Shown here: one piece after another, positions 1 through 10,796 of the stretch
Numbering within the stretch: the first letter of the stretch is position 1
How the letters are laid out: every line of letters begins with the position of its first letter
Assembly (NCBI GenBank): GCA_015039465.1
Contig: MU129989.1
Span: 1-58,703, forward strand
Direction of reading: 5' to 3'
From: Phlegmacium glaucopus
Lineage: Eukaryota > Basidiomycota > Agaricomycetes > Agaricales > Cortinariaceae
Length of the DNA: 58,703 nt
The notes under the pieces: generated by a model
The model's database searches: none
Seen by the model: only the letters and a program-made list of their open reading frames with translations
Told to the model about the DNA's origin: nothing
Position numbers and translations under genes: made by a program

Positions 1-542
1 AGTCTTGGAAAGGTTATACTTTCTAGAAAACCCAACTTGCATTATTAAGATTGTATAAAGTATTGATTGAGTTATTGTTTTGAGTAGAGATTTTATAATC
101 TTGAAAATACACCTTTTCTCAACAACCTCTGTGCAGTTACATCAACGTCACAGGGCAAATACCAAGCCCCTACCAAGTCATCATCATCAGAAGAAGGCAC
201 AACCGGAAGCAGTCAATACAACACCAATAACGAAGAACCTCTCGAAGAAAAAATTCCCAAGCCTGAACGCATGAGCCACAGCTCTACAACACAGCCAAGA
301 CAAGAACAAGTAGGAAGAACCCCTCAAACAACTGCAACAGACCAACCAGTTCCTCAGACACCATCAACCCCTCAGCCTTCTACCTCAGGAAAAGTCAAAA
401 CCCAGTATACACACCACCCATCGTTCCCTCCCCATTCCAAACACCCATCCCATTACCACCTGTTCCCTTTGGACCCGAAGCACCCGTTCAATAGCCAAAA
501 ACCGACTGGGATATAAATAGTGACCATGAAGACGACGACAAA

Positions 543-1112
543 ATGTCTAAAGAAGTACGCATCAACCCACCACAGCCATACCACAGAGATCGAGATGAAC
601 TCCTGTCCTTCCTCCAGGACTGTCAAGTATACCTCTCCCTCAACGATTCAATCTATAACTCCGAAGCCAAACAAATCATCTTTATCCTCTCATTCCTCAC
701 TGGCGGAACTGCTAAAATTTGGAAAGAAGCCTTCCTCAACAAATGTCTCGCTACCACCCCCCCAGACTTTGGAAACTATGCTGGTTTCATCAAGAAACTC
801 AAAGAAGCATTCCTAGCCGCCGATGCTGAAGGAGAAGCCAGAGCCCAACTACGCCAACTCAGACAAGGAACCAACTCGGTAGACGACTACATTGCACAAT
901 TCAGAATTCTCGCTGGAAGATCTAAGATAAAAGATGACAAAACACTTATTGACTATTTTTCAGAAGGAATCCACACCTCCCTCCTCCAGAAAATCTATGG
1001 ACTTGAGAACCCCCCTACAGCTATCAAAGGTTGGTATGCTAAAGCCTCTCAATTCGACCTCCAATACAAACGATGCAAGGAAATTGTTAGGGCAACTACG
1101 ACGCTGACTTAG
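543..1112 (+). pseudogene. Ty3/gypsy Gag, N-terminal capsid-like part
   Basis: The 189-residue ORF resembles the retrotransposon gag domain of basidiomycete gypsy elements: a helical segment containing ILSFLTGGTAKIW, then a stretch on the pattern of Q-L-R-Q-G-T-xx-VDDYIAQF. Gag forms the particle that packages element RNA in the cytoplasm. The frame extends upstream through PVYTPP-type proline-rich sequence but is closed by a TAG near 510. Downstream it ends at 1110-1112 just before a foreign insertion, and the CCHC knuckle lies beyond that insertion. It is a broken gene. Confidence 0.75.
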
Positions 1113-1124
1113 TCAAGCTAGCAG

Positions 1125-1493
1125 GGGATCCAAAGTTAATAATATTTCAGAAAGATATCTACAAGTGACTTACCTACCAGGGGATCCAAAGAGGAAAGGA
1201 TGGGGATCCCTGCTAGGCTGGGGGTGTTTAAGTACTAATATGGACATAACGGAGATATAAAATAAATAAAGGAATGATACAATAATAATTAATTAATTAA
1301 ATAAGAAGTGGTGTGATATGAAAAATAGAAATAAAAGACGGAGTGAATCGGAGGACCAGAGTTGGAGCGGAACTACAGGGTTCTGGAGTCAACCAGTGAC
1401 GGAAACGGAGTTGGACAGAAGGTCGGAGGTCGTCGGAAAGGTGGGGTGTATGATTCTAGAGTTGAGGTTTGGGTTAAAGTCGGGTGTCCCCTA
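1125..1493. mobile_element. Short insertion inside gag with imperfect inverted termini
   Basis: Roughly 370 bp of A/T-rich, non-coding DNA separates the two halves of Gag. It begins CTAGCAGGGGATCC and ends GTCCCCTAACAG, which are imperfect inverted copies of each other. A second internal CAGGGGATCC lies near 1172, followed by GGGGATCCCTGCTAG, making a hairpin. A similar block occurs near 51893 and a similar right end near 16957. This suggests a small multi-copy TIR element. No target duplication was clearly seen. Confidence 0.45.
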
Positions 1494-1898
1494 ACAGAAA
1501 TAACTCAGCAAAAAACTGGAAACACCCCCCAAGCCAAGAAAACTTACCCTGCGCCACGCTATGTTAATCATCATCATGATCCCAATGCTATGGACATTGA
1601 CACAACCGAGATCGACCGCCTCACTGTAGAAGAACGCGAACAACACATGAAAGAACGAAGATGTTTCCACTGTCACAAAATAGGACACTTCGCCCGGGAA
1701 TGCCGCTCCAAGCAAAACAATGCCCCGAACACAAGCTCAAACTATGTCAAACCAAACGACAGCAGTTACAAGAAATTCAATGGATTCAAGAAAACAGCCG
1801 CCACTGCCCGAGCCATGATATGCAACTTAGTTGAAGATATGGATGTTGAAGAAAAAGAGAAGTTGATAGACGAAGTAGTCAAGGACCAGGATTTTTAG
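1494..1898 (+). pseudogene. Gag C-terminal part with CCHC zinc knuckle
   Basis: The frame contains one retroviral-type zinc knuckle on the pattern C-x2-C-x4-H-x4-C (CFHCHKIGHFAREC) near 1660-1702. Basic, Asn/Ser-rich sequence follows and then an acidic tail. This is the nucleic-acid-binding end of Gag, separated from its capsid part by the insertion at about 1125-1493. The frame closes at 1896-1898, about 80 bp before the protease region starts in a different frame. Confidence 0.75.
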
Positions 1899-1981
1899 GC
1901 AAGCACACAGTTTCAACGTCTGTGTCGCTGATGATTTCTTCTGTATTAGTAGCCGAGATGGGAAAACAATCTATGATCTTA

Positions 1982-2938
1982 CAGACCCCTATCACGTGCA
2001 AAACTGAGAAAGAGAACAAAATTGTTGATGCCCAAATTCTTATGGACACTGGAGCAGGTGGACTCTTTATGAAGGCCGGCTTTGCAAAATGACACCAAGT
2101 ACTCCTGTATCCCCTCGATAAACCTATACTCCCCCAAAACGCAGACAGATCCCCTAACTCCAATGGGAAAATCACGCATTACACCTGGATCAGATATCAA
2201 CAAGGCAACAGTTGGATGATGGAACAACTTCATATCATCACAATTGCAAGCGCTGATGTCATATTTGGACTCCCCTGGTTCCAAGCCCATAACCCCCAAA
2301 TAGACTGGAAAACTGGATGAATGCATCTTCCAATGGGAAAACACCAACTGGCCCTGACTTACAATCGAAGGAATCAACAACAATTACGGGAAACGCAAAA
2401 CGCCCACACCACCACCTTAAACAGGATGGAAATTGATGAAACACGGTACAACCAAGTAGAAAAATAAATGAAAGAAATAATAGAGAAATGGAAAGAAAAG
2501 AGAAAGAAGAAGGCCAAACTGCAAAGAAGTGATTCCCCCGATTGGAGAAAAAGAGAATGAGTCACCTCAATCCCCGAAACTCCAACTCTTCCAAAAGCCA
2601 CAATAGAAGAAGTCGAAGATGAGGAATCACCCCTCAATTCAACACTCCTAAAATTGGACGACGAAAACAAAACCATTGAACTTAACCTTGATGACAGCAA
2701 AACTGAGCTGGTCGCCACTTTTATCAACCACGTCATGAACAACGAACTCTGGGTCAACAAAACCAACATCTCTACTGCCTTAGCAAGTGAACAAAATGTG
2801 AAGAAAGATGAGAAAACTCTGGAAGAAATGATACCATTGGAACTTATGGATTATTGGCGCATCTTTGACAAGGAAACCGCAGAACGATTCCCTGGAGCAA
2901 GACCTTACGATCATGCCATCGACCTTAAAGATGATTGA
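1982..2938 (+). pseudogene. Aspartic protease and linker of the gypsy element, broken
   Basis: The reading frame starting near 1982 contains DTGA (catalytic Asp, near 2044) and, about 200 bp on, the second protease landmark IFGLPWFQAHNP with IDW. It is interrupted by TGA near 2080 and again near 2318, both where an Arg codon would be plausible. Acidic and charged linker sequence follows, and the open frame 2654-2938 ends with the segment that normally precedes the RT domain (DHAIDLK). No matching RT follows. Confidence 0.65.
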
Positions 2939-5900
2939 GGACTTCTTTCCACCAATTGATATTCCAATAGTCCCACATAAACCATGGGTATTGAAAAATA
3001 TACCTATACCTCCAGGATTATATCCAGAGATTTGTAGGATTATAAAGTTGAAATTGGAAGCTGGAGTTTATGAACCATCAAATTCTTCTTATAGATCAAG
3101 ATGGTTTTGTGTACTTAAGAAAGATGGAAAAAGCTTGCGGATAGTGCATAGCTTGGAACCTTTAAATGAGGTGACAATAGCACACTCAGGTGTGCCACCT
3201 GCTACAGAAATGTTGGGAGCACAATTTGCAGGGAGAGCCTGTGGTGGGATGTTTGACTTGTATGTTGGCTATGATGAGAGGACTTTGGCAGAAAGTTCTA
3301 GAGACTTAACAACATTTCAAACACCTTTTGGAGCTCTGAGATTGGTGACACTACCAATGGGTTGGACAAATTCAGTTCCAATTTTCCATGATGATGTTAC
3401 ATTTATCTTGCAACCAGAGATTCCAGATGTGACAGTGCCATATATTGATGATGTACCAGTCAAGGGTCCAAAATCAAGATATATGCTAGAGGATGGGTCT
3501 TATGAAATGATTCCAGAAAATCCTGGTATCAGGAGATTTGTATGGGAACATTTTCAGAACATCAATAGAGTTGTACAGAGAATGAAATATTGTGGAGGAA
3601 CATTTTCTGGATATAAGTCTACTCTATGTGCAGCAGAAATCACTGTGGTTGGTCACAGGTGTACTATAGAAGGGAGAATTCCAGAACCAGATAGGATTGG
3701 AGTTATACAAAGATGGCCAGCTTGTAAAAATATTACAGAGATCAGAATGTTTTTAGGAACAATTGGGGTTTGCAGAGTGTTTATCAAAGATTTTGCCAGA
3801 TTAGCAGGACCATTGAATCAACTGTTGAGGTTAAATGTACAGTTTGAATGGGGTCGTGAGCAAGAAAAATCTATGGCAGAGTTAAAAGATGCACTGACAA
3901 ATACAGTTCCTTTGAGGAATATAGACTATGAAAGTGAAGGAACAGTAGTCTTAGCAGTGGACACATCTTATAGAGCTGTAGGGTTCTATATTTACCAAGA
4001 GAGTATTGAAACCCAGAAAAAGAAAACTTTTATAAAGTTTGGGTCAATCACTCTGAATGAGAGAGAAGCTAGGTTTTCTCAACCTAAAAGAGAATTGTTT
4101 GGCCTTAAAAGGGCTTTAGAAGCAAGTGAATATCTGTTGATTGGATGTTGAAAACTTGTTGTGGAGACAGATGCAAAGTACATCCATGGAATGTTAAATC
4201 ATCCAGAGATGGGACCAAATGCTACTATTAATAGATGGATAGAGAAGATCCTAATGTTTCATTTTGAATTGAGACATGTAGCAGGAAAAACATTTGGACC
4301 AGATGGTCTGTCTAGAAGAGATAAACAAGTTGGGGATGAAGAGTATCCACCAGATGAAGACTTGGCAGAAATAAATAAGCCACCAATCTTGAGGATAGCA
4401 GAAGGTGCTGAAACACCTTTGGAATTTGAGGAATTTAAAGAGGATATAGATACTAGAGGAGGGTATCTACAGCAGTTAGCAAAGTCAGTAAATTGTTTTA
4501 AGCAAGAAATTGTTGAAACAGTTAAAAATAGACAGCTGGAAGGGCTGGCAATGCTAAATAGAATAGGTCATGAATTAAAATTCATGAAGGAATTTGAACA
4601 AGGACAATTATTGCAGTTTGTAAATCAGAGGATGTTACCTGATAAAGCTGAAATATTAGTTGATGAGTCCTTGAATTATCCAGAAGAGCAGAGAACCAAA
4701 GGAGGGAAACAGCAAGATGAGAGGTTGCCATTAATAAAGCAATGGTTAACTAATCCTTTTGTAAGAGATCCTAGCCTTGATGAAAGAGAGTATAGAAAAT
4801 TAGTGAGATCAGCTACTCACTTCTTTGTGGATAAAAATGAAAGACTGTATAGAAGAGGTCTAGACAGTGCACATAAATTGGTGGTGGAGAAAAATCAGAG
4901 GATGTACTTGATGAAGGCATCTCATGATAGTCTAGGGCATAGAGGATTTTATGCTACAAAGACTTTAATTGGAGAAAGGTTTTGGTGGCCAGAAATGGAA
5001 AGAGATGTTAGTTGGTATTGCAAGACATGTGATATTTGTCAGAAGAGACAGAAATTACTAGTAAAGATACCACCTATTGTTACGCACACACCATCTATAT
5101 TTCAGGTCTTACATGCAGATACTATGCATATGACGCCTAAGTCAAATGGGTGTAAGCATATAATTCATGGAAGATGTGGAATGACTTCATGGATGGAAGG
5201 TAGAGCAGTTAGAGAGGAGAATGGCAAGACAATAGCAAGTTGGCTATTTGAAGACATTATCTGTAGATGGGGTTGTATTACAGAAATCGTCACAGATAAT
5301 GGAGGGCCTTATAGATCAGCAGTGGGCTGGTTGGAACAGAAATATGGGATTAAAGGAATTAAAATTTCTTCCTATAATTCTAAGGCAAACGGAAAAATAG
5401 AAAGACCACATTGGGATGTGAGGCAAATGTTGTACAAAGCAACAGATGGTAATCCATCAAAGTGGTTTTGGTTCTTTCATCATGTAATGTGGGCAGACAG
5501 AGTGTCTATTAGAAAAGGTTATGGGTGTTCACCATTCTTTATGGTAACAGGAGCCCATCCTATTCTACCTTTAGACATTCAAGAAGCTACTTGGCTAGTG
5601 GAGCTTCCAGATAAAATTCTGTCTACAGCAGAATTAATTGGATATAGAGCCAGAGCGTTAGCAAAGCACAGACAACATGTGATTGAAATGAGAGAGAGGA
5701 TTGATCAAGGGAAGAGGGAGTGGCTTGTTAGATATAAAGATATGGATTTTAAACCAGGATCTTTGGTACTGGTGAGAAATACAGAAATAGAATCATCTTT
5801 GGACAAGAAGATGAAGCCAAGATACAATGGACCTATGATTGTGGTTTCCAGATCAAAAGGAGGTTCATATATACTTGCAGAAATGGACAGATCAGTCTTC

Positions 5901-6128
5901 CAGCAGAAAGTGGGAGCCTTCAGAGTAATACCTTACTTTGCAAGATCTAAAATAAATCTTCCGAAGAATATTTTAGATGTCTTAGATGTGTCAAAAAGAG
6001 GGTTGGACAAATTATTGTCATCTGAAGAAGAAAGTGAAGTACCTAATAGGGACTTTAATTTTGAAGACGTCAGACTAAGGACAAACGAGGTAGACTCAGA
6101 CAATGAGGAGTCTAGTCACTTAGAATGA
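2932..6128 (+). pseudogene. Ty3/gypsy Pol (RT, RNase H, integrase), one nonsense codon
   Basis: This is almost a full pol. RT spans roughly 2935-3700, with the catalytic box YIDD near 3440-3452 and the lineage-typical DVPVKGPKSRY after it. RNase H spans about 3940-4330. The integrase has an HHCC zinc-binding region near 4920-5045 (H...H...C-x2-C) and a DDE core including TDNGGPY. The C-terminus is acidic, ending at 6128. A TGA at 4149-4151 splits the frame inside RNase H, where Arg is expected before KLVVETDAK. Otherwise two long frames (to 4148 and from 4152) join without frameshift. The start of the domain is fused to an unrelated gag-protease at about 2932, so this element's own gag is absent. 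Confidence 0.85.
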
Positions 6129-7238
6129 ACTTAATTCAATTATAAGGAGATATTGAAAAATGTTTTATTTTGTTTATACGGAGAGGAGAGACAAACAAGT
6201 AAAATAAAAGAGAGTGTGGTAGTATAATAAAAGAGTGACGTGGCATATTACAAACGGTGGTAATCTAGTAGGAATACAAGAAAAGAGGGCGGAAGCTAAA
6301 AAGATCTGAGGAGAAAAGTCAGAAAAAGGATGGTTAATAAAGGAAGAAGAATACCTAGTATTCCTCATCATCCTACTAAGACTCCCAGATTGACAGGCAA
6401 CGTTGGTGGTGATAAAGACGCGATCGAAGTATTCACAGGAAAGGAATTGGTGAAAATTGAGATGAAGGAATTCCTAGTATTTGCCAATTGTGCACATGGG
6501 ATCGAAGGGAGGAGCGATGAGCTCAGAAAGATCAGAGTCAAAGAGGAGGAAGAGCCGTATCTCGGCCAGGTCATCGAGAATCTCATCGTACCCATCTAGA
6601 ATGAAGGCGAAGAGGAAGCTGATGTTGCGTTGTTGGTGTTTGAGAGATTGTTGGAAGTAAGAAGGCATGTTGATGGTAAAAATAAAAGTTGGCAGTTTGA
6701 GAGATTTTAGACTGTCAGAGTGTGGAGGAAGTTGTAATGTGTCAATGTTGAAACCTTAAAAAGCAGGTGGCAACTTCCCACGAAAAATGATCGACAGTTG
6801 GGGTGACGTAACTAGACTTCACGAATCTCTTTTACAAAAACTGGAGTTTTTAATTTCAGTTTGGGGGAGAGACTAGTGAACCTTATTACAAAATCACAAA
6901 ATTTATTTTTAAAACCCAACACAGAAATATAGAAGAATAGCTCAGAATTGCAGAGGCAAGAGCTTCGAAATGGGAGATTTTCAACTGTGGAAAAACTGCT
7001 GACATAAGCAATTGACACAGTTAAAAATAAAAAGTCGTTTGACTTCTAGAAAAAGAAGATTTGAGATAATTTGTAACGTGGGATTATCCAAATAAGAAAA
7101 ACAGTTACTTGTCTTATATTTCAGAAAAAGAGATGTTCCGAAATATATAAAAAAAAAAAGGAGAAAAGAATTTTATTCATTTTGAATAAAGAAGTACAAG
7201 ATAAAAAGATGATAGGATCTATAATACCAAAGCTCTAG
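6129..7238. other. Interval between gypsy pol and the seven-exon gene
   Basis: A/G-rich sequence with no complete gene that I recognise. A 64-codon minus-strand frame (6474-6668, starting MPSYFQQSL and containing EILDDLAEIRLFLLF) looks protein-like and could be an exon of a further minus-strand gene, but I cannot place splice sites. A 3' LTR for the plus-strand pol would be expected in this interval or further right; I could not delimit one. Confidence 0.4.
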
Positions 7239-8557
7239 CTAATTCTGTGGATGTTTAGCTACAGAGGTATTATAAATGACCATTAAGTGGTCAACTACAA
7301 GTAGGGAGGCACGGATACGCTGACAAAAAGAAACAATTTGATGACGGACGGCGTGTTCAAACTCGATGTGACCTTGAGGGTCCTCATGGCCTATTTCGGC
7401 CATGATCGAATCGGTGACAATGTTCCTAGCGCGCTCGATGATGTCAAGATCGGAAGCGGTTAGGAATCCGGTGCGAACATCTAAAAATAAAAAAGAAGTT
7501 AGTAATCGGATCAGAAAAGAAGGAGAAATGGATGAACTTACTGGGATCAGTAACAATTGGATCCGAGTTCAAATAGGCGCGTGTAACGGGGATGGCAGGA
7601 GTTGGAGCCGGTTGCTGTTTAGCGAGGACAGTGATGGCCTTAATAAACAAAGGGGAGTGGGTATGCATGCCAGGAACAAGTGAATAAGGCAAACATACAA
7701 CAGAGGGACGCATGGCGTTGTCTAAAAATATGTTTAGAAATGATTAAACATGGTGATTGAGTTTAAAACGATGCACCATGATCAATCTCCATCGGAATGG
7801 GGTCGATGGAGGCCTGAAAATTAATTTAAAAACATATTATTAAGACGAAATAAAAAGAGTTAAAGGGAGAACAGACCTTTTCCTTGGAAGTAGACGGTTT
7901 GGAAGATGAAATAATGCTGGGGACAGTGTTGGGCGAATTTAAAAACGCAGCCACATCGTCGTCAGAGTTGATGAACTCTTTGGAGAGGCGGGGGTGTTTT
8001 CCCAGAGTAGTCTAAAAATTTATGTCAGTCAGAAGAATAAAATGGAAAAATAAAAAGGACTTACAGTCTTAATCCGTTTAATCTTCTCAGGATGTAAATT
8101 GGCGGCGGCAACAGAGACTAAAGAGAGATAAATCGTAAAGGACAATTTTAAAAGAAAGAAATAGAAATAAAGAGACGGACCTTTCTTTGCAGGAGGGGCC
8201 AGGGAGTCTTTGATCCTGGCAACTAGTCCAGCGATGTGTGGAGTGTGTTCCGGAAGTCCCACAGCAGGATTTTTAGCTGAAAAATCTTGCACAGCATTCT
8301 GAACAGCAGGGGGGATTTCTTGGAAGAGGGGATGAGCAACAAAGAAGGGGACAAATTCATTGAAGTTGACCTTTTCATTGAAAATAAATAAGAGATTTAT
8401 TTTAATGAAAAACAAAAAGACGTACAGTTAGAGAAACAAGCTCTTCAAGAGCTAGTTTGGTGAGAGCAGGGGCATTAAGGTGCCAGACAGTGTTGAAATT
8501 TTTGAGGGCTTCACGAGTAGTCTCAGCATGCTTTTTGAAATTGACTTCTGAAGGCAT
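7239..8557 (-). CDS. Seven-exon gene of unknown function
   Basis: The predicted exons (minus strand, in order) are 8426-8557, 8181-8370, 8065-8117, 7877-8011, 7777-7813, 7542-7721 and 7239-7480. All introns are 53-63 bp with GT...AG ends and phases agree across every junction, giving about 322 residues and ending in TAG. The start is the ATG at 8557 (MPSEVNFKK). The product is soluble, with a short helical N-terminal region, a Ser-rich middle and a helical C-terminal region (about 90 residues) ending SVAKHPQN. I see no catalytic motif and do not recognise the family. The gene lies antisense to the gypsy pol and on the same strand as the retroelement ending at 9654. A TIR element sits about 40 bp upstream of its ATG, in the promoter position. 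Confidence 0.6.
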
Positions 8558-8597
8558 CTTGATAGGATTTAACAGTGGATGGGGTTCTGAATGAAAT

Positions 8598-9621
8598 TTT
8601 CCAAGACTTTACACTCACCCACCAGTCCGATCGGAATCCGAGTAATCCGATCGGAATCCGAGTAGTCCGAGTAAAAACATCAAAAGTCCGAGTTCAGTCC
8701 GAGTCAGTCCGAGTTCAGTCCGAGTTCAGTCTGAGTTCAGTCCGAGCTGAGTCCGAGCTGAGTCCGAGTCCAAGTAAAAAAATTACTTGGACAAGGACTC
8801 AGCTCGGACTCAGCTTGGACTGAACTCGGACTGCATCAGGAAAAATGATTTTGACACCTTTAGTGCATCCTGGTGCATTGACCATCTGGATTAAATCACA
8901 TCAGATCTGAGAAAATAGAGACCTACTAGCTACTTCTGTTAAGGTTTGGTTAAGGTTTGGTTAAGGTTTGGGTTAAGGTTTGGTTAGGGTTTTATTAAGG
9001 TTAGGGAGGTATATAGTTTCCATTCTGCTCAGATCTGCTCAGAATGCCTGCCAAATCTGCTCAGATCTGATCAGATCTGGTGGATCACAGCAAAGACCTT
9101 AAATTTTCATATAGAATGTTTAACCGCCGCGTCCAGGAAAGTATTTTGCAATTTTCTCAATAAGGAGAGCTGCTATTAATAGAATTTAAACATATTCAGG
9201 GTCCTAAAACAATTCTCTACCATCTTTAAAAAATTTCCTTTTTTGGAATCTTATGTAATCTACTCTGACCCACCATATGCTTGAAATCATGCTTATCTGT
9301 GATCATGTGACCAATGGTCTGTGTGGGAAGAGGACAAACATGGGTACAAACATGGGTACAAACAAGTAGTCTAAGCAATTTACTTGGACTAAGTCTGAGT
9401 AAGTCCGATCAGAATCCGATCAGAATCCGATGACACACAGTCCGATCAGATTCCGAGTAGTCCGAGCAATTTACTCGGACTGAACTCGGACTGGGCTCGG
9501 ACTCAAAATTTGAAAATGGCTGGTGCTCCAGCCAAATTTGAGTCCGATCGGACTGCTCGGAATCCGATCAGACTCCGATTAGTCCGATCGGAATTAGTGG
9601 CTTAGTGTAAAGACCTCCGAC
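8598..9621. mobile_element. Non-autonomous TIR element 1 (TCCGAG subterminal repeats)
   Basis: The ends carry TTTACACT (8608) and AGTGTAAA (9604-9611), each with a 10-nt tip outside it. The flanks AATGAAAT (8590-8597 and 9622-9629) form a candidate 8-bp target duplication. Inside each TIR lies an array of short units built from GTCCGAG/CTCGGAC and GATCGGA (about 8620-8835 and 9375-9600), mutually inverted. The centre (8940-9010) holds repeats of GGTTAAGGTTT. There is no coding capacity. It shares the TIR core with the KDZ element at 31503-37697. Confidence 0.7.
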
Positions 9622-9653
9622 AATGAAATAAGTAAAAGAATTCAAATATATTA

Positions 9654-10796
9654 TTAGGTATCTAATAGAGGTGAAGAAATGACTAAGAAAAGTAAATGAT
9701 CAGGTAATGTAAAGGTAGAAAAGGATCTAGAAATATTAGGAACAGGAACACCTCTAGACGGATGATCTGCTAGGTTTTCTGCTGAAGGAATGTATACTGA
9801 TGAAATCCATAATGAATGAGTGCGAAGTAAGCATGTAATATGTTGTAGAATGATGTTTTGTTCTGGGTTTCTGGATTTTCCTCCTTCAATTGCTGAAATG
9901 ACACCTTGGTTATCGGATCGAATAGTGAAATGGGTATTGGAATAGCCTCGTAGAATGGCTAAGCGAAGACCAAGCTCGATGGCGACTATCTCGGCCCAAC
10001 CTATGTCTCGACCATTCTTGTTCCAACCAGGGCGTAGCTTCCAAGAATCCCACTTGTTATTGAAAACGACTCCTATGCCCCAAGAAGTTGACGCGTCGAC
10101 CCAGAACATGATAGGTGATGGGGATGGAGGTGGAGAGAGTGCCGAACCGCAGAATGAAAGGTGAAGTTGAGTACGCCACCACTTGATGTCGCATAGAACA
10201 CTTTTGTTTGGTGTTTTTTGAATAAATGAAGAGGATGAGTAGTTGAAAGAAGATGTAAATCTAGATAATGAAGGAAGATGTGAGCGGCCGTCAGGAACAG
10301 CAAGCGAGCAGTGAACCAAAGTCCCAAGTATCGACTTGGCTTCTTTGCGAGTAAACTTCTTGTCTATGGTCCACAGTGACAATTTTTTGATATAGCGGAT
10401 TTTCTTTTCGTCTGGTATCTGAACGGTCTTGGATTTAAGATCCCAATGAAAACCTAAATACTTGAATGTAGATGCAAACGGTTGAGTTTTGGATTCTTTC
10501 CATGGCCAGCCAAGACGGTTCGCAATAGAGTAAATGTCGGCGAGGTTGTAGGTAAAGGATGGAGTGTCTCCGAATGCTTTATAAATAAGGTAGTAAAAGA
10601 AAACGAAATCGTCGACCCAATTCTTCAGTGGTCCGATGTTGTGATGATCATATATCACAGTCATAGAATCTGCTAATTGACCAAAAATGAAACCAGAGCT
10701 TGCAGCACCAAATGGAGGATTGTGGTTGATATAGAAAAGGCCTTTCCAACCAACAATGAAGTTACGTTGTTGGGAAGGAAGCATGGGGGCGCAACG
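9654..10796 (-). pseudogene. DIRS/Ngaro-like RT (C-terminal part) and RNase H
   Basis: The minus-strand frame resumes the RT at APMLPSQQRN, immediately after the insertion at 10797. It shows the catalytic box WVDDFVFF near 10595-10620 and then an RNase H with WVDAS, AEIVAIELG and SDNQGVISAIEG. It stops at 9654. The protein type matches basidiomycete RTs of elements that use a tyrosine recombinase. No recombinase is visible downstream before 9621, so the element is incomplete or the recombinase is lost. The N-terminal RT half lies at 12633-13474. Confidence 0.75.

Larger units (their letters stand above)
1..2931 (+). mobile_element. Decayed Ty3/gypsy gag-protease segment (5' part of a chimeric element)
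   Basis: Order on the plus strand is a Pro/Gln-rich leader (about 270-540), a retrotransposon gag domain (543-1112), an insertion (about 1125-1493), a CCHC zinc knuckle (within 1494-1898), an aspartic protease with DTGA (near 2045) and a linker ending near 2931 with the gypsy-type motif DHAIDLK. The reading frame is broken by a TAG near 510, by the insertion, and by TGA codons near 2080 and 2318. No 5' LTR could be delimited, so the true left end is probably outside the window. Base composition is C-rich up to about 2930 and then becomes purine-rich, marking a junction with a different element. Confidence 0.8.

Noticed and set aside
9654..9950. Tyrosine recombinase after the RT-RNase H
   Set aside because: No Arg...His-x-x-Arg...Tyr pattern is seen before the stop at 9654 or up to the element at 9621; the DIRS/Ngaro assignment rests on the RT type only.
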